In this document: one piece after another, positions 11,155-23,714 of the stretch
How the letters are laid out: each line of letters starts with the position of its first letter
Numbering within the stretch: position 1 is the first letter of the stretch
Origin: Talpa occidentalis
Taxonomy: Eukaryota > Chordata > Mammalia > Eulipotyphla > Talpidae
DNA: 64,000 bases
NCBI RefSeq assembly: GCF_014898055.3
Contig: NW_023601104.1
Location: 73,143,106 to 73,207,105 of the forward strand
Direction of reading: 5' to 3'
Translations under genes and position numbers: made by a program
Notes under the pieces: generated by a model
Seen by the model: only the letters and a program-made list of their open reading frames with translations
The model's database searches: none
Told to the model about the DNA's origin: nothing

Positions 11155-12292
11155 AAGAAAACCAGAAGAAAAAAGATATATTGCATCAAGGGAACAAAGA
11201 TAATAATTAAAGGAGACTTCTTGTCAGAAACCAAGCTGGTTAGCAGTTAAGGAAGGGATTTATTTATAGCACTGAAAGAAATAAACTGTTAAGCAGAATT
11301 CTACAACCAGCAAAAATATCTTTCAGAATTGGAGAAATACTTTTTCAAACAAAAAAGCTGAGAGAATTCATTACCATCAAATATGCTCTGTAAGAAATAT
11401 TAAAGGAAAAATTTCAGGGAAAAATAGTAAAATACCAGACAGAAATCTGGATCCACACAAAGAAATCACAAGTACTTAAAACAGAATAAATGAAAGTAAA
11501 AGTACTTCTTTTTCATATTATTCATTTTAAAAAAGCCAATTGTCTAAAACAAAACTAATAGAAATGTTTTCTATGTTTATATCATGTTTAAAAAGTAAAG
11601 TATTGACAACAAAGGATAAAAGGCAGAATTGGGAGTAACTATTATAAATTCCTGACATATGCAAAAAGGTACATAAACTATTCGAAGATGGACTATTGTT
11701 ATTATAGCTGTATAAAATTATGTACTGCAAATCTATTGACAATCATTTAAAATTTGCAAAGGAAAGGTTGAAGTAATAAGCCAATAATGGCAATAAAATG
11801 GAATCATAAACTATACTCAATTAATACAAAAAAGTAAAGAGAGAAAGAAAACTTAAAGCAGATGGGCAAAATAGAAAACAACTATCAAGATAATAGATTT
11901 TAAAGCAATCATATCAATAGCTACGCTAATTATAAATGGTGTACACTCACCATTTATAAAAAACAAGATCAACGATGAGCAAAAAACAGGCTGACTGAAA
12001 GGAGAAATAGACAAATCCACAACTGGAGGATTCCATACTTCTCTATGAGCAATTGATAAACCAAGAAGACAGAACAGCAATAAAGAACAGCACAATCAAC
12101 CAATTTAACCGAAATGACATTTGTAAGACAGGCCACCCAAGAAAAACAGAAAACACATTCTTTTCAAATGAACATAGACCATTCACTAAGACAGACCATG
12201 TCTTAACAAATTGAGAGCATAACAAATTGAAAGGAACAGAAGTTATACAGAGTATTATCTCTAACCACAGTGAAATTAAACTGTACTTTGCA
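11155..12292 (+). mobile_element. Old L1 fragment reaching into the start of ORF2
   Basis: The order of landmarks fits an old L1ME-type element: 'agaattctacaaccagcaaaaatatc' (11,298), 'gacagaaatctggatccacac', 'aatggaatcataaactatactcaattaat' (11,798), 'gcaatcatatcaatagctac', then the ORF2 endonuclease region 'gaaatagacaaatccacaa' (12,004) and 'acattcttttcaaatgaacatagacc'. All frames are broken, so it is inert. Confidence 0.7.
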
Positions 12293-12639
12293 CAAGACCG
12301 ATCCAGACAGAGTATACCAGTTTGGGAGGGTCACACACTAGGCTTCCAGGACTATGGTCTCAAAGCATGTGCTACACGTGAAGAGTCAGCAAAAGCATTT
12401 CAATTCACTCTGCTGTTAACACACATACTAAAAATGATTTTCAGTTATCACATTCCTTCCCATCTAGCAGGAAATACCTCTGGTTCACATTGACTTAAGG
12501 TACATAAACAGAGAAAAGCAGTGAAATATAAAGTGATGTCTGGGGATCCAAACCCAGGGCCACCTGCTGATCATGCCCTGGTCTTTTCTTTTCCCCATCA
12601 CATCACACATTACAAACCATACAATGTGAGGGTCAGCCC
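12293..12639. other. Unique sequence, nothing recognised
   Basis: Short non-repeat stretch after the old L1. A possible frame of 88 codons (12,227-12,493) begins inside L1 DNA and is not a credible gene. Confidence 0.4.
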
Positions 12640-12835
12640 TTAGGCCTTAAGGACCTAGAGTTAGGTTCAATCCTTGCTCCATGGCTCACTTATTGTGTGC
12701 TTATGGGTACATTATTGACCTTCTCTAAGCTGTCAAGTGGGAGTAGCAATTTTATCTATCACAAGGGATTTTGTGAGAATTAAGTGCATGAAAGTATTTA
12801 GTAACAGAGTTTGTAGACCATAGTAAACCATAAAA
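12640..12835 (+). repeat. MIR fragment
   Basis: MIR order with decay: 'gttaggttcaatccttgctcc', 'tattgaccttctctaagctgtcaagtgggag', 'ttttgtgagaattaagtgcatg'. Confidence 0.6.
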
Positions 12836-13324
12836 AGAGTTATCACTGTTATCATGCATTATTATGATACCTAAGAAAGAAATTCTCCCGGGAAATTGGA
12901 TACTTGTGCTGTTTAGAGACTATTTAAGTTTGGAGCTTGGCAAGAGGCATAAAATCTATAGGTATAAATTAAATCTTATGTGGATCCCTATATTCTTCCG
13001 GAGGAAAATAAAATGAAATCAAAATATAAAACTGCCTATAGAAAAGACCCCATATCATCCCAACCCTCCAAATTGTTTTCTCTACCTGATTGTTGTTGTG
13101 TAGAATTTCTTTAACTGGAACCAAATACTGTCATTCCACAATGACTGACTTAAAATATGTGTAGTTCTGGATGTTTGATATTGTGGGTTACTTTCCTATC
13201 AAGGTCAGGGGAAAAGCCTCATTGACATAAGCATGGAGAACTGGGAGGACTTGACTAAAAACCTTTTAAACCTAAAGAAAGACTAAAAGCAAAACTAGGA
13301 GGCATGCAGATTACAGATGTCCAC
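12836..13324. other. Unique sequence, nothing recognised
   Basis: No gene or clear repeat seen. Confidence 0.4.
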
Positions 13325-13446
13325 AGCACAAGTTTGTTAGAATCACAGAAAGAGTTTGTTGAACATACAGACTCCTGGGCTCCACCCTAGACCTACCGAA
13401 TTTAAACCATTTGAGGGGGTAGCAGAGAATAGGATTTTGAAAAGCC
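13325..13446 (+). repeat. MER20-like hAT-Charlie fragment
   Basis: Resembles MER20: 'ttagaatcacagaaagag', 'acagactcctgggctccaccctagacctaccgaattt', 'taggattttgaaaag'. It is a non-autonomous DNA transposon without coding capacity. Confidence 0.6.
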
Positions 13447-14113
13447 AGAAGAGTCAGATGTGGGTGACACACATCAATACCAACTTTCCACTTTACAGAG
13501 GAGAAAAGAACCTAGGATCATAAAGTAAACCAGGGTTGTTTCACAGCTATCTTCAACAACTTTGACTCTTCTGGAATGATGTCAATAAGAAAGCAGTGTG
13601 AGCAGTTTCTTTGCCACCTGCCCTAGTGGTCCACCCAAGCATTTAACACATGAGGACCATGTCACGTTCTTACGATCTCAGCCTCTCTATGCTATCCCCA
13701 GTGACACTTCTCTCAGGATGACTGCACTAAACCCAAACTCCTCTAAAGTTTGACTTCTTGAATGCACCCTCAACTTTTTTCCAAACAGTAAAACAATCAA
13801 AGGTGGAAATGTCACCTTGGGTCAATAGCTGGCAGTCACATGGGAGCAGCGCACACTGACAGAGGAAGGGAAGTAGCAAGAGGCCAAAAATGAATCTAAA
13901 AGGAACAAAGTGATTTCCAACCAACAAGAAAACACAGGTCAATCAACCAACAAAATCAATGAGGTGAAAATGGTCTGCTCAGGAAAATCAATGAAGTGTA
14001 AATCGGTTGACTTTAGCCCTGTGGCCTTGCACCTGACTCTGATCCCAAAGTTGAACCACATCATTCCTGCTTCCCAAAGACAACTCCTCACTCCCCCCTC
14101 AACCTCTTCCCCC
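13447..14113. other. Unique sequence, nothing recognised
   Basis: No gene. An open frame starting at 13,910 runs through the neighbouring SINE and is fortuitous. Confidence 0.4.
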
Positions 14114-14125
14114 CAGCATCTGCTT

Positions 14126-14293
14126 TTTTTTTCCCAAGATTTTATTTATTTACACAAGAACCAGGGTACAGGCCAGAGGCACGGGAAGGTGAGAGGATTC
14201 ACCAGAGACAGAGCGGAGCACACAACAGGCAGAATGACTGAAATACACTGCAGCGCTGCGCTCAACTGCCTGTGCCACCAGGGAGGCCCACCT
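14126..14293 (-). mobile_element. tRNA-derived SINE, internally deleted
   Basis: Minus-strand copy of about 168 bp between perfect 12-bp TSDs (cagcatctgctt at 14,114-14,125 and 14,294-14,305). The tail and 3' body are present ('ttcaccagagacagagcgg', 'gaaatacactgcag'). The sequence then jumps straight to the extreme head ('gctcaactgcctgtgccaccagggaggcc'), losing about 110 bp including the B box. Confidence 0.88.
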
Positions 14294-14374
14294 CAGCATC
14301 TGCTTATTGACCTAAAAATATACTTCTCCCTGAAATGTCTCTCATGGACTGGGATATTCTAAACTCCTAGAGAA

Positions 14375-14535
14375 AGGCAGCACAGTGGAAAGCACATTGG
14401 GATGAGAGTTGGGCATTCTTGATTCTATCCAGATGTTGCCTGTAATTACTGTGACTCCTTGAGCAAGTGGTTGAACCTCCCAGAGCTTTTTTCTAAAAAA
14501 TGAGATTGTTGTATGGGAGATCTACAAGATTCCTT
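14375..14535 (+). repeat. MIR fragment
   Basis: MIR-like order: 'ggaaagcacattgggatgag', 'gattctatccagatgttgcc', 'gactccttgagcaagtggttgaacc', 'aaaaaatgagattgtt'. Confidence 0.5.
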
Positions 14536-16289
14536 CTCATTTTAACATTGTAGACTTCCTAAGACAAGACTTGTCTCTTTTTAATATTCCCCGTAACACT
14601 TGTTAGCTCTTTGCCCTTAATATTCTTTAATCTCTTAAAATTCTCTTTCCAGTAAATGGAATTGATGATAATATGTCCTCATAGAATTTTTGATAGGGTC
14701 AAATAAAACACTGCTTATTAGATACTTAGCATAGTCCTGGAATAAAGGGCTGAACAAGTTTTTCTTCTTATTTTTAAGGAAATAGAAAAAGCATATGAAA
14801 TATCTGTTAAATGAATGAATAAAAAGAATTTTTAAAACAACTATTATTTGAGGCCAAAAGAATTTCAAGTAACATTTAATTGCTATTCAAATAATAAAAA
14901 GCATGTTATTTTTCCTTCTAAAGCATTCCATGTTTTTCTTTCCTATCTCTGAGCTAGTAATTCTTGTTTGTAACTGCCCTTCTGCATCTGTTTTGAAAGC
15001 AGAAGCTCAGAACTATTTCTGCAACCCATTGTTCTGGACAGTGGGTCCCAATGAGGACAAAGAAATAGACCACCTAAGATCGCACTCATAAAAGCAAAGT
15101 CACTGTCCCTCCTGAATAGGAAGAAGCAGGAAAACCAAACATGCCATGTAGAGAAGTGCCAGTTGCTTTCACCTAAGACAAAAAGATGGTGTCCAGGATT
15201 GTAAAACTAGAAGGCTCCAGGTCGAAGGATGTTGGTGTCTGGTTGATAAAGTGTTAAAATGTCAGGGAACTCACTGGGTGAATCTGTTTCCTTCTTGAAA
15301 CATTCACTTGATGATGTGTATAATAAAGGAAGAAAATAAAGAAATCTCATCCACTTGCTGTTCTTTTACTCAGCCAGCCAAGTCCAAAGAAGAAGTATGC
15401 CCTGAGGCAGCCCTCCCCGACCCCCCCCAGTGAGACCACACCCTGAGCTAATCAGCTGGGTGGAAAAGTCCCAACTGAAACAATTGGACAGTTTGGGGGG
15501 AACAGGGGAATAAGGCCAGCTGCCGCATTCAGTAAATGTCAATAGGGTTGTGCCAAAAAAAGTACTCAAGGAAACAGAGTTAGACTATCTGAAGAGAACT
15601 AGAAACTCAAAATGGTGTTCTAGAGTTCAAATACCACCAATTAGATTTAGGGAGAGTGAAGACATTTTCCTCAGATAGATAACGATTTGTTAAGTTCATA
15701 GAAAAAAGAACATCATACAATAAAAAAGATATGCTGCCACTTATGATTCCAAACTTTAAAAGTATTGCTTCAAGTGTCACTAAAATGAAAAATAAAAAGC
15801 CAATATGCTTCCTTTCCTTTGTTGGAGTTTCACTGGAGCTGGGAGGCAGGTATGAGTATAAGAAATAGAGGGTGATTAAAAAAGAAATGAGCACTTTCAA
15901 AAACACATTACCCAGTAACTAAGTTATAGATGAACAAGCAGTCAAAATCAATTTGTAAAGAAACTGTCATAGTATTTCTATAATCTTACAAATGCTCGGT
16001 GTGAATCCCTCATCTCATAGAACATACATGAATCCTGAAGCCTAATCCATCCCAGACCCTGTGGAGGTTGATGGTTGAAATAGCAGCCTCGGCGCCTTCC
16101 TTCATTCCCTTCGGGTCCCAGGGAAGTTTAAACAAACACTAGCTTCCTAAAGTTTCTCTGCCAAAAGTCAAATGACGTGATATTGGGGAATAAGATTAAC
16201 CGTGTTCCAATTACTTTTTATTTTGCCCTGTGTTTTGATAGGGCAAGTGGGTGATATCAAACATATAAAACACATATGAAAATATGATC
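14536..16289. other. Unique sequence, nothing recognised
   Basis: About 1.75 kb without gene or assignable repeat. A C-run at 15,421-15,428 and A-rich patches are present. Open frames of up to 99 codons (15,607-15,906, minus) show no family features. Confidence 0.4.
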
Positions 16290-16303
16290 AAAAGTATATG
16301 ATG

Positions 16304-16570
16304 GGGCATCCCCTGGTGGCGCAGCGGTTGAGCGCTGGGCTGCTAAGCTGCCTGCTGCTTCTGCAGCAGCAGTTTGATCCCTGGCCACAGGGTGAGGGTC
16401 CCACATGGCACTCAGACCTCTCCTGCCAAGCCCACTGCTCCCCTCAGCAGTGTATTTCATCCATCTGCCTGTTCTGTTCCCTGCTCTGGCTCTGGTGAAT
16501 TCTCTCACCCTCCCACACTTCTGACTGCACCCAGGGCTTATAAATAAATAAATAAATAAATCTAAAAAAA
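16304..16570 (+). mobile_element. tRNA-derived SINE, subfamily A
   Basis: Full-length plus-strand copy. A box 'tggcgcagcgg' (16,317-16,327) and a decayed B box ('gtttgatccc' near 16,373). The tail is (AAAT)n, then tctaaaaaaa. Perfect 14-bp TSD aaaagtatatgatg at 16,290-16,303 and 16,571-16,584. Confidence 0.94.
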
Positions 16571-16694
16571 AAAAGTATATGATGATATGGAAGGAAGTGT
16601 TGAAAGTGTATAGAGTCTACCATGATGAAATCTATAGGTAAGCATCTGGAAAGAGAAGAAAATGTTGTAAGAGAAGTCACGCAGCAAAGTATGA

Positions 16695-16860
16695 AATTTG
16701 GGGTCACAAGAATAGAAATGTGTCATTGCTCTGCCTCTTAGCACTTGTAAGACTTAGCATTCATCTTCATACTCTCTCAACCTCAGCTTCATCAGCTGTG
16801 ATAAAGGAAATAGAATATTGTTTTTTCATGTAGGATTAGGGAATAAAATATAAAGACAAA
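16695..16860 (+). repeat. MIR fragment (weak)
   Basis: 'cattgctctgcctcttagcacttg', 'tctcaacctcagcttcatcagctgtgataaagg' and 'ggattagggaataaaatataaag' follow the MIR order with many changes. Confidence 0.45.
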
Positions 16861-17729
16861 TCAGGACAGACTCAGAATCCTTATATTTAACCGATTTCTT
16901 GATCTATTTTATATATCTGTTGTCTGTGTTAGTATTTTCTGGCCTCTGAGTGACCTGTGTGGTCCTGGGCATGAAATAAAAGTCAAACTTTGAATCCCTG
17001 AGTCAGGAACACCCCACATTTACAGTGAGAATCCAACACAGGACTTGTGTCATAGAAGCTTGTGGGTGTGACATATAAGGCTCCTTTCAAGTTAGACAAC
17101 AGCAGGAGGCTTGATTGCCTTGGGGCAATACCAATGTGCTTTGCACCCCAGGGACTGATCAGTGGAATGCCTTGTTAATAAGGTTGGAGCCATGGGTGGG
17201 AGTCGGGTGTATACTCACCCTCCCCAAAGCTCAAAGTCCAGTGTTCAGTTTGACCCACACTTCTCTGTCAGTAAAAAGGCCAGGATCCTGCAACAAGCAG
17301 CATCTTGCATCCTATAGACTGCTCTATGACTCCTGTTTCTTTTCTTTATCACTACGGTGTTGTTTATGTGGCAGAAGCTGGGACTGAACAGTTGGGCACT
17401 CTCACCTTTTCAATTGCTCCTGCTATTAAGGTATAAGGCAAGAATTCATTTTTATTTTCATACAGAAGTTCTCCTGAACTGACCTGGTCTTTGAATAGTT
17501 ATATCCCCAAAGGAAGATGATTAATTAAATAAAGTCCTGCTTCTGCAATAGCAATCTTCCAATTTTGTACTATATTTTGTTCCTGCAGGGACTCTTAATA
17601 CATGCATACATGATCACATGTATGTGTGTGTGTGTGCATGTCAACCATAATAGGTGTGCCCTAGGTCTAGTAGGTCACTTTGACTCTCTGAAGGACACAG
17701 TGGGTCCCTAAGGCCTAGTTTGTGCATAT
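16861..17729. other. Unique sequence, nothing recognised
   Basis: No gene seen. A 90-codon open frame (17,115-17,387) lacks any recognisable domain. A short (GT)n run is at 17,622-17,637. Confidence 0.4.
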
Positions 17730-17744
17730 GGGAATTCCATTCTT

Positions 17745-18016
17745 TTTTTTTCTTTAAGATTTATTTATTTATGCATACAAGAGCTGGGGTACAGGCCAGA
17801 GATGGGGGCGGTGAGAGGATTCATCAGAGACAGAGTGGGAAGCAGAACAGGCAGACTGACTGAAATACACTGCTGAGGGGTGCAGCAGGCAAGACAGGGA
17901 AGGTCTGCTGTGCCATGTGGATAGCTCTCTGGCAGGTGGGGGATCGAACTCATGCTACAGAGGCTGCGATTCCTTCATAGTGTGGTGCTTAACCCCTTAC
18001 GCCACCAGGGAAGCCT
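17745..18016 (-). mobile_element. tRNA-derived SINE, subfamily B
   Basis: Full-length minus-strand copy with the older subfamily's end ('gcatacaagagctggggtacaggccagag') and head ('gccaccagggaagcc' at 18,002-18,016). B box region 'gatcgaactcatgc' near 17,942. Perfect 15-bp TSD gggaattccattctt at 17,730-17,744 and 18,017-18,031. Confidence 0.94.
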
Positions 18017-18031
18017 GGGAATTCCATTCTT

Positions 18032-18556
18032 GACCAAGGTAATCGTCTCTGAGTCTGCCTCAAAAGCATTTTCAACAAGCCTGGTAGCCCTTCCCTCCTT
18101 CTCAGTGCCCAGTCCCTATATTGTGCATAGGCTGCCAGCCAAGGGACCAATTAGTGTCAACCGTGATGTCAACACTTGCCTGGTGAGTCTCGCATCCAGC
18201 CATATCTTCCTAATGAAGTTCTGAACTATTTAATTAGGAGCTGCTCTGACAATTCTGTCCTTGTCACATCAGCAATAGATTGGAACACAAGGGAGAAAAT
18301 TTCCATTGAACTTGTGCCATGGCATTTGCTCTGTAAATTGAGACGAGTGGGATGAATTCACCTTACTAATGCATGGAAATAAGAGGTAATGCAGCTTCTC
18401 ACTGCTTCCAGTGGGAAGGTACAGAGACACTACCATGCATAAAACAAAGGATGCTTGCTTTTCTCACATCTAAGCAGTTGTTTCCTCACCATCCCTTTTC
18501 TTGTTGAGATATACTTGTGTTGACTCTAATGGCCCTACTCTTGTTTATGTTAGTAT
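18032..18556. other. Unique sequence, possible conserved non-coding stretch
   Basis: The stretch 18,195-18,430 contains 'ctatttaattaggagctgctctgac' and 'taatgcatggaaataagagg', a repeat-free A/T-rich texture typical of conserved non-coding DNA. There is no gene signal. Confidence 0.3.
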
Positions 18557-18690
18557 TTGAGTTTGAAGTCTGCCCTGAACGTTACTAACCACCTGATCTT
18601 GGGTAATAGTCCTAACTTCTCTGAGCCTCAATTTTCTTACCTGCTAAGTGGAAATAATAATGCAAACAAACAAAAAATTAAATATAAAGC
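18557..18690 (+). repeat. MIR fragment
   Basis: 'gttactaaccacctgatcttgggtaatag', 'taacttctctgagcctcaattttcttacctgctaagtgg', 'aataataatgc' is the MIR core. Confidence 0.65.
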
Positions 18691-20469
18691 TCTAAGCATG
18701 AGCACTGAATATTCAGTGAAAGGTTCTTATTACTATTGCATCTTAATGTCCTGTGTCCCAAATGAAAAGATAAATGTGCATCGTGAGAAGTCCGGCATTG
18801 GTTCTTATTTGCACTACCATTGCACACCAGGTCCTTCTCTTTTCCAAATTAGTTATTTCACCAGTTCTTATATAATGCAGGTTTCAACCACCTCAGTTGT
18901 CCTCCTCTATAAATTTTAGTTTATAGGTAATTTTCAAAAAAACGTGGCTCCCAAGGCTAAACTCTCTGTTCACTATACAAAATACAATATGACTTTTATT
19001 TCCTTTGAACTGGATAACCCGCTCACTAATTCAGTCTCAGATTCAATTAACTTTTCTGCAATGATTGCACACAGGGATGGGAAAGGGCCCTTCTAGCCCA
19101 AGGGCCAAGCAAAGGTAATTTATTTGGAAGAAACCACCTAACTCCACCCATTTATGTTTTTTATTAAATGGAAAGGAAATGAGATCTTGAGCTATATAAT
19201 TCCTTTGTGATTATTATATTCTTTGAAAAGGTTGAGGTGCGTATGACAAAATATAAAATAGTAATCTGCATTCTTTACTGCTAAAGAAGGAGATATATCA
19301 AAGAAGGAGATGTATAAAGCTAGCATTCCACCAGAGTTTTGGGAAACAAACAGAACATTGGGATGGAGTCTGACAATCAAGAAAAATGAAGAAAAAGAAC
19401 AGAACTGATCCACAATTTCACTAGTTTCTCCCATTTCAAAAGAAAACAATAAAAAATGTAGGTCTTTTCGAAAGCTAAAATTGCCTTTAAAAACAAGTAT
19501 GATAGTATTTCTTTCTTTCTTTAAAAATGAGCCTTTTAAGTACTTCCATTTTTCTCTTTAAACCATCACTCCTCCCTGTAAGATGCCCATCCAGGTCACA
19601 TTGCCCATCAGCAGAAAAGGGACATTCCAGCCAAGAGACCCACAATTACCATGAAATCATGGCAGGAGAGAAGATTAACTGAGAGCAAGATTCCTTAAGG
19701 ATTTCTATTTTTTTTAGTTCCTCATTCAATATGTACACAGGTCAATAATATATATTTCTTTAATCTGACAGGGCTTTCCAAATAAGTTCCATACCATGAA
19801 GCTTTCTGCATCTGGCACATCAGCAAAATCATAACTTCCCTACAGAGTCAAGCACAGAAAGAAGGAAGAATCTTCAACAGTTTGGGTTTTGTAAGAGCAA
19901 GAGCAACCTATAGCAAAACCAGACTCTGACTATGACATGGATGGAAAATCAAAACACTTATGTACTAACAAAGAGTATTCTTACTGATAAACAAAACTAA
20001 GTGTCTTGCCTTTCCTACCCAAAAGCAGAGTTAAGAGAAAAGGTGAGATCATCTATCTCCTCAACCTGCACATGGAATCAGTAATACAGAGACCCACTGG
20101 CTTTAAATTGGGGTCTTTCCTTGGGAAATACAATGGACAAAGAATGAATGATACAAAAAGACAGACAAGAGAGAGCCAGAGGAAATCACAGGTGTGAATC
20201 ACAGGTGTGATTCAAGAAGATTGTGCAGAGAAAGAGATGGGGAGACAGCAGCGTGGAGATTAGATAAAAGGCACTGGACAGGCAGGTCAAAGGAAACCAA
20301 AAGGAAAAAGAATAGGAATAAAAAGGGGGAAGTAGAAATGGATTAAGAAATGCTGGATAGTTTGTAGAGACACTGAGAACCGAATAAGACACCCAAGCCT
20401 TGTCTTTCAAGCATTTCACAATAGACCTGTTGACTGCAAAACACTAGCTAAGGTTAATAACATTTGCTT
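18691..20469. other. Unique sequence, nothing recognised
   Basis: About 1.8 kb without a gene. It holds a perfect 13-bp tandem pair (aatcacaggtgtg, 20,184-20,209). No dispersed repeat identified. Confidence 0.4.
20184..20209. repeat. Perfect 13-bp tandem pair
   Basis: Unit aatcacaggtgtg at 20,184-20,196 and 20,197-20,209. Confidence 0.93.
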
Positions 20470-20690
20470 TCCAGGAACATGAATTTTGGAGCAAGGCAGA
20501 TCCTCATTTAGATCTTTGGCTAAGACACTTGGCTTCTTGAATTTTAGTTTGCTTATCTGCAAAATACTAATAATCTGCTTCACTGGATTATATTTAATAA
20601 AGATTAAGTATGATGAAATATATAAAAACCCATCACAAAATCTGACACATCATAGGAGCTTCATGAATGTTTATTGTTCCTCTTTTCCCA
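20470..20690 (+). repeat. MIR fragment
   Basis: 'tttggctaagacacttggcttcttgaattttagtttgcttatctgcaaaa', 'ctgacacatcataggagcttcatgaatg' follow MIR from core to 3' end. Confidence 0.55.
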
Positions 20691-20714
20691 TATTAGGCAT
20701 TCTACACTGGCTTT

Positions 20715-20905
20715 TCCTTTGTAGTAATTCCCTGACTGCCTCCCCACACCCGCACATAGATCCTGGCTTCCATTGTAAGCTTTTTCAAAGATAGCTCCTA
20801 GGTCAGGTTCACCAGCAAATCCTCAGAATCTTACACAGAGCCTGGCACAAGGTCAAAACTCAATAACTAAATGCACAAATATTTGCTGAATGAATTTAAA
20901 AAACA
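20715..20905 (+). repeat. L2 3' end
   Basis: 'ttccattgtaagctttttcaaag', 'cttacacagagcctggcacaaggtcaaaactcaataactaaatg' and 'atatttgctgaatgaatt' match the L2 3' terminus pattern. Confidence 0.55.
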
Positions 20906-21741
20906 GATGAACAAATGAATTAATGAACAACAACCTTCCTCTTAGGAGAGTTTAGATATTATATATTCAGGGTTGAGTGCATAAAACTGAAACTAATCCA
21001 GATAGTTTAAGCACAGAGCTTAATATTAGGTATTAGGCACTTACAAAGAAGTTAGTTGCCATTCAAATGGATTTCAAAGCCCCCGTGATGATAAGCCATA
21101 GATTAGGAAGCTGCTTCTTCAGTCATGGCCATAAAAGTCCTTTATACCCCACAAATCTGGCAACTACACAGAGATCCTGGTCTCATTACCCCAGCAGTTT
21201 CCACACCCACATGTCATGACCCAGCTTGCCAGCAACAATAGCTGTGTGAAAACAGCATCTACCTCTTTTGATCCAGATCTTAGCCTGACTACATATACCT
21301 AATTGGCAGAACAATATTCACATTCATGGGTCTGGGACATGTAACTTTCATAACTTTCTAACTGACCAAACTAGAAAGAGGGTGAAGGCTGAAAGTGCCA
21401 ATGCATGTGGGAAATTCTTCCAATGTAATGAGAGAACAGATTTCAGGCATGACAGAGGACACAGCAAGAAAAGAAACAGGAAGGTCTAAGAGATAAACAT
21501 ACAGACTCCATGGCCTTGATTTTCTAGTATTGCTCCAATTCAAATATTTGGGTCCTATATCAGACCTCGTTTACCTCTCTGGGTGTATAGAACTTGCTCA
21601 TAGGATACAGAAGAATGAAATTCACCCCATCCCCAAAATATCATTTCTTCTATTTCTTCTACCCACATAGAAGATAGCAGCATTCTGGTAAGAAATTACA
21701 GTAATTGGGATCCGTCCTGCCAAATGTTCTCTCAGAACCTT
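20906..21741. other. Unique sequence, nothing recognised
   Basis: No gene or assignable repeat. Confidence 0.4.
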
Positions 21742-21757
21742 GAAAACATTCCCCTCT

Positions 21758-22030
21758 TGGGCCTCCCCTGGTGGTGCAGCGGTTGAGCGCTGGGCTGCAG
21801 AGCTGGCCGCAGCCTCTGCAGCGCCGGTTCAATCCCCAGCCACCGGTGAGGGTCCCAAATGGCGCGCAGACCTCTCCTGCAGCCTGCTGCTCCCCTCAGC
21901 AGTGTATTTCGTCAGTCTGCCTGTTCTGTTCCCCACTCTGGCTCTGGTGAATCCTCTCACCCTCCCGCGCTTCTGACTGTACCCAACGCTTGTATAAATA
22001 AATAAAGAAATCTTAAAAAAAAAAAAGAAA
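21758..22030 (+). mobile_element. tRNA-derived SINE, young subfamily A
   Basis: Full-length plus-strand copy. A box tggtgcagcgg (21,772-21,782), B box ggttcaatccc (21,826-21,836), body 'gcgcagacctctcctg', tail 'gtataaataaataaagaaatcttaaa'. Perfect 16-bp TSD gaaaacattcccctct at 21,742-21,757 and 22,031-22,046. Confidence 0.95.
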
Positions 22031-22046
22031 GAAAACATTCCCCTCT

Positions 22047-23610
22047 GTTGCATAGAGGAACATGTTTTTTAACCCAACTTCTGAATGAGTCACAAGCTAT
22101 GTGGCCAGGAGAATGCACCTCACTGACTTCCAATTTCAGGGAGTGTAACTGACCAAGGACTCCAAGCTACTGCTGGCTCTGATATCCGCTGAAATCTATC
22201 ATTGTGCTAGTACCAAGGTCACTCTTCCTACTAGCTGCTCCCAGACAGTGACTAAGCATAGGGTAAAGTTCAAGACAAGTTCTTTTCTGGGAGACAGAGG
22301 ACTCCTCTGATGGTTGGCTTTGTCTTAGTTAGGTTCTATAGAGGCCACGATGGGTAAAACTGACATGATTTCTGCCATCATTAGGCTGTAAGTCTTGGAA
22401 GGGGATAGTCAGTGATAAAGTTATCCCACACATTGATATACAATTATAAAGTAAGAGATGTGCCATGAAGAGCAGAGTGTTATGAAACATCCCAGAAGAA
22501 GTCACAGATGGAGCCGAGATGTGCTGCTTTTGCAACAATTAACTAAGAACAAGGGAGTAGGTGAGAATTGGGGTGTGGTAAGGGGGAGAGTTTCAGGTAG
22601 GTGGGTCAGCATGTAGAAAAACAAGAAGAAACAGAGCATTTCTAAAAGTAGAAGATGGCCATGATGGCTGTGGCCCAAGCATGAGGGTGTTCAATGAGAT
22701 GAGACCACAGAAGGGACCACGGCCATATGAGCAGGGACTTGTACATCTGCCAGGATCCTGGGGACCTTCTCTCCTTTGGCTTTTCTTTATAGCCTCACCC
22801 CAGAGCCTAGTGTCCTCAGAGTCCCCACAAGCTCACATATGACTCAGCTTTACACACTCCTTATGTATTTCAAAGTCCTGCCACCCTCCTTCTTCATCAT
22901 GAGAGCACCCAAGCTCTCGTTCGGGCTAGGCTGCAACAGTATTGCAGAGCCCCTGTGCCCTCCTGCTATCAGCTCTGCCTCCTTGGTCCATCTGCTTTTC
23001 AGTGTGAAGTGTCTTGCAATGTGTTTTTTCCCTTTTAGCTCAAATATATTCTCAGATCCTTCCTTTGTTGACTTATAAATACCTGGCTACAGCCTACTGT
23101 ATAATCCTTCCCAAGGATATTGGACTTTAAAAGGAATTCAAGGCTTCTCTGTTTTAACTCACAACAAGGAATCCCCAGTTAAGGTCTTCAGAGGATGTAT
23201 CTTTCAGAAAGGGGAGATATTTGTAAACACCACGTCCTTGGTGCTCACCATATTGCTGATAAGCAATGTGATTCTTTTCAAGCTGCCCTCATCTGAATCC
23301 TAACAGAAATGTACTAGACAGAAAGAAAAAAGCTGGTAAATAACCACAAAAATAATTCTTAGAAAAAATCTCTAGGCTATTGTTTCCTTTAAATAAAAGG
23401 AATAATTCTTTGACTCTGGAAAAATACACTGGTTACCCTAAGGGATAGGCTTGGACAGGGAAGGAGGGTGATATAGAGTGGTGACACGAGAGTGAGAGTT
23501 TGTGGAGGGTGAGTGAGACATGTATCTCTATGGAGGTATGAAACTGTGCTACCCAAATGGGATAGTTATGTAAATTTGTGGCAAAAAAAAAACCTTGAGA
23601 AAAATATTAA
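22047..23610. other. Unique sequence, nothing recognised
   Basis: About 1.56 kb without a gene. The longest open frame (22,776-23,078, 100 codons, plus) is hydrophobic in places but has no recognisable family and no flanking splice or promoter logic that I can see. Confidence 0.4.
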
Positions 23611-23632
23611 GTATATATATATATATATATAT
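23611..23632. repeat. (AT)n microsatellite
   Basis: Eleven AT/TA units followed by gtataaac. Confidence 0.95.
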
Positions 23633-23714
23633 GTATAAACGTAGACAGAAATAGAAGAACATCCATAGCTTCATTCAAATAGACAGTGGGTCTTAAAAGG
23701 AGGTCATATTTTGG

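Noticed and set aside
13910..14362. 150-codon open frame
   Set aside because: Runs through an internally deleted SINE; fortuitous.
20184..20209. Protein-binding direct repeat
   Set aside because: A single 13-bp tandem pair in unique sequence is better explained by slippage; there is no other regulatory context.
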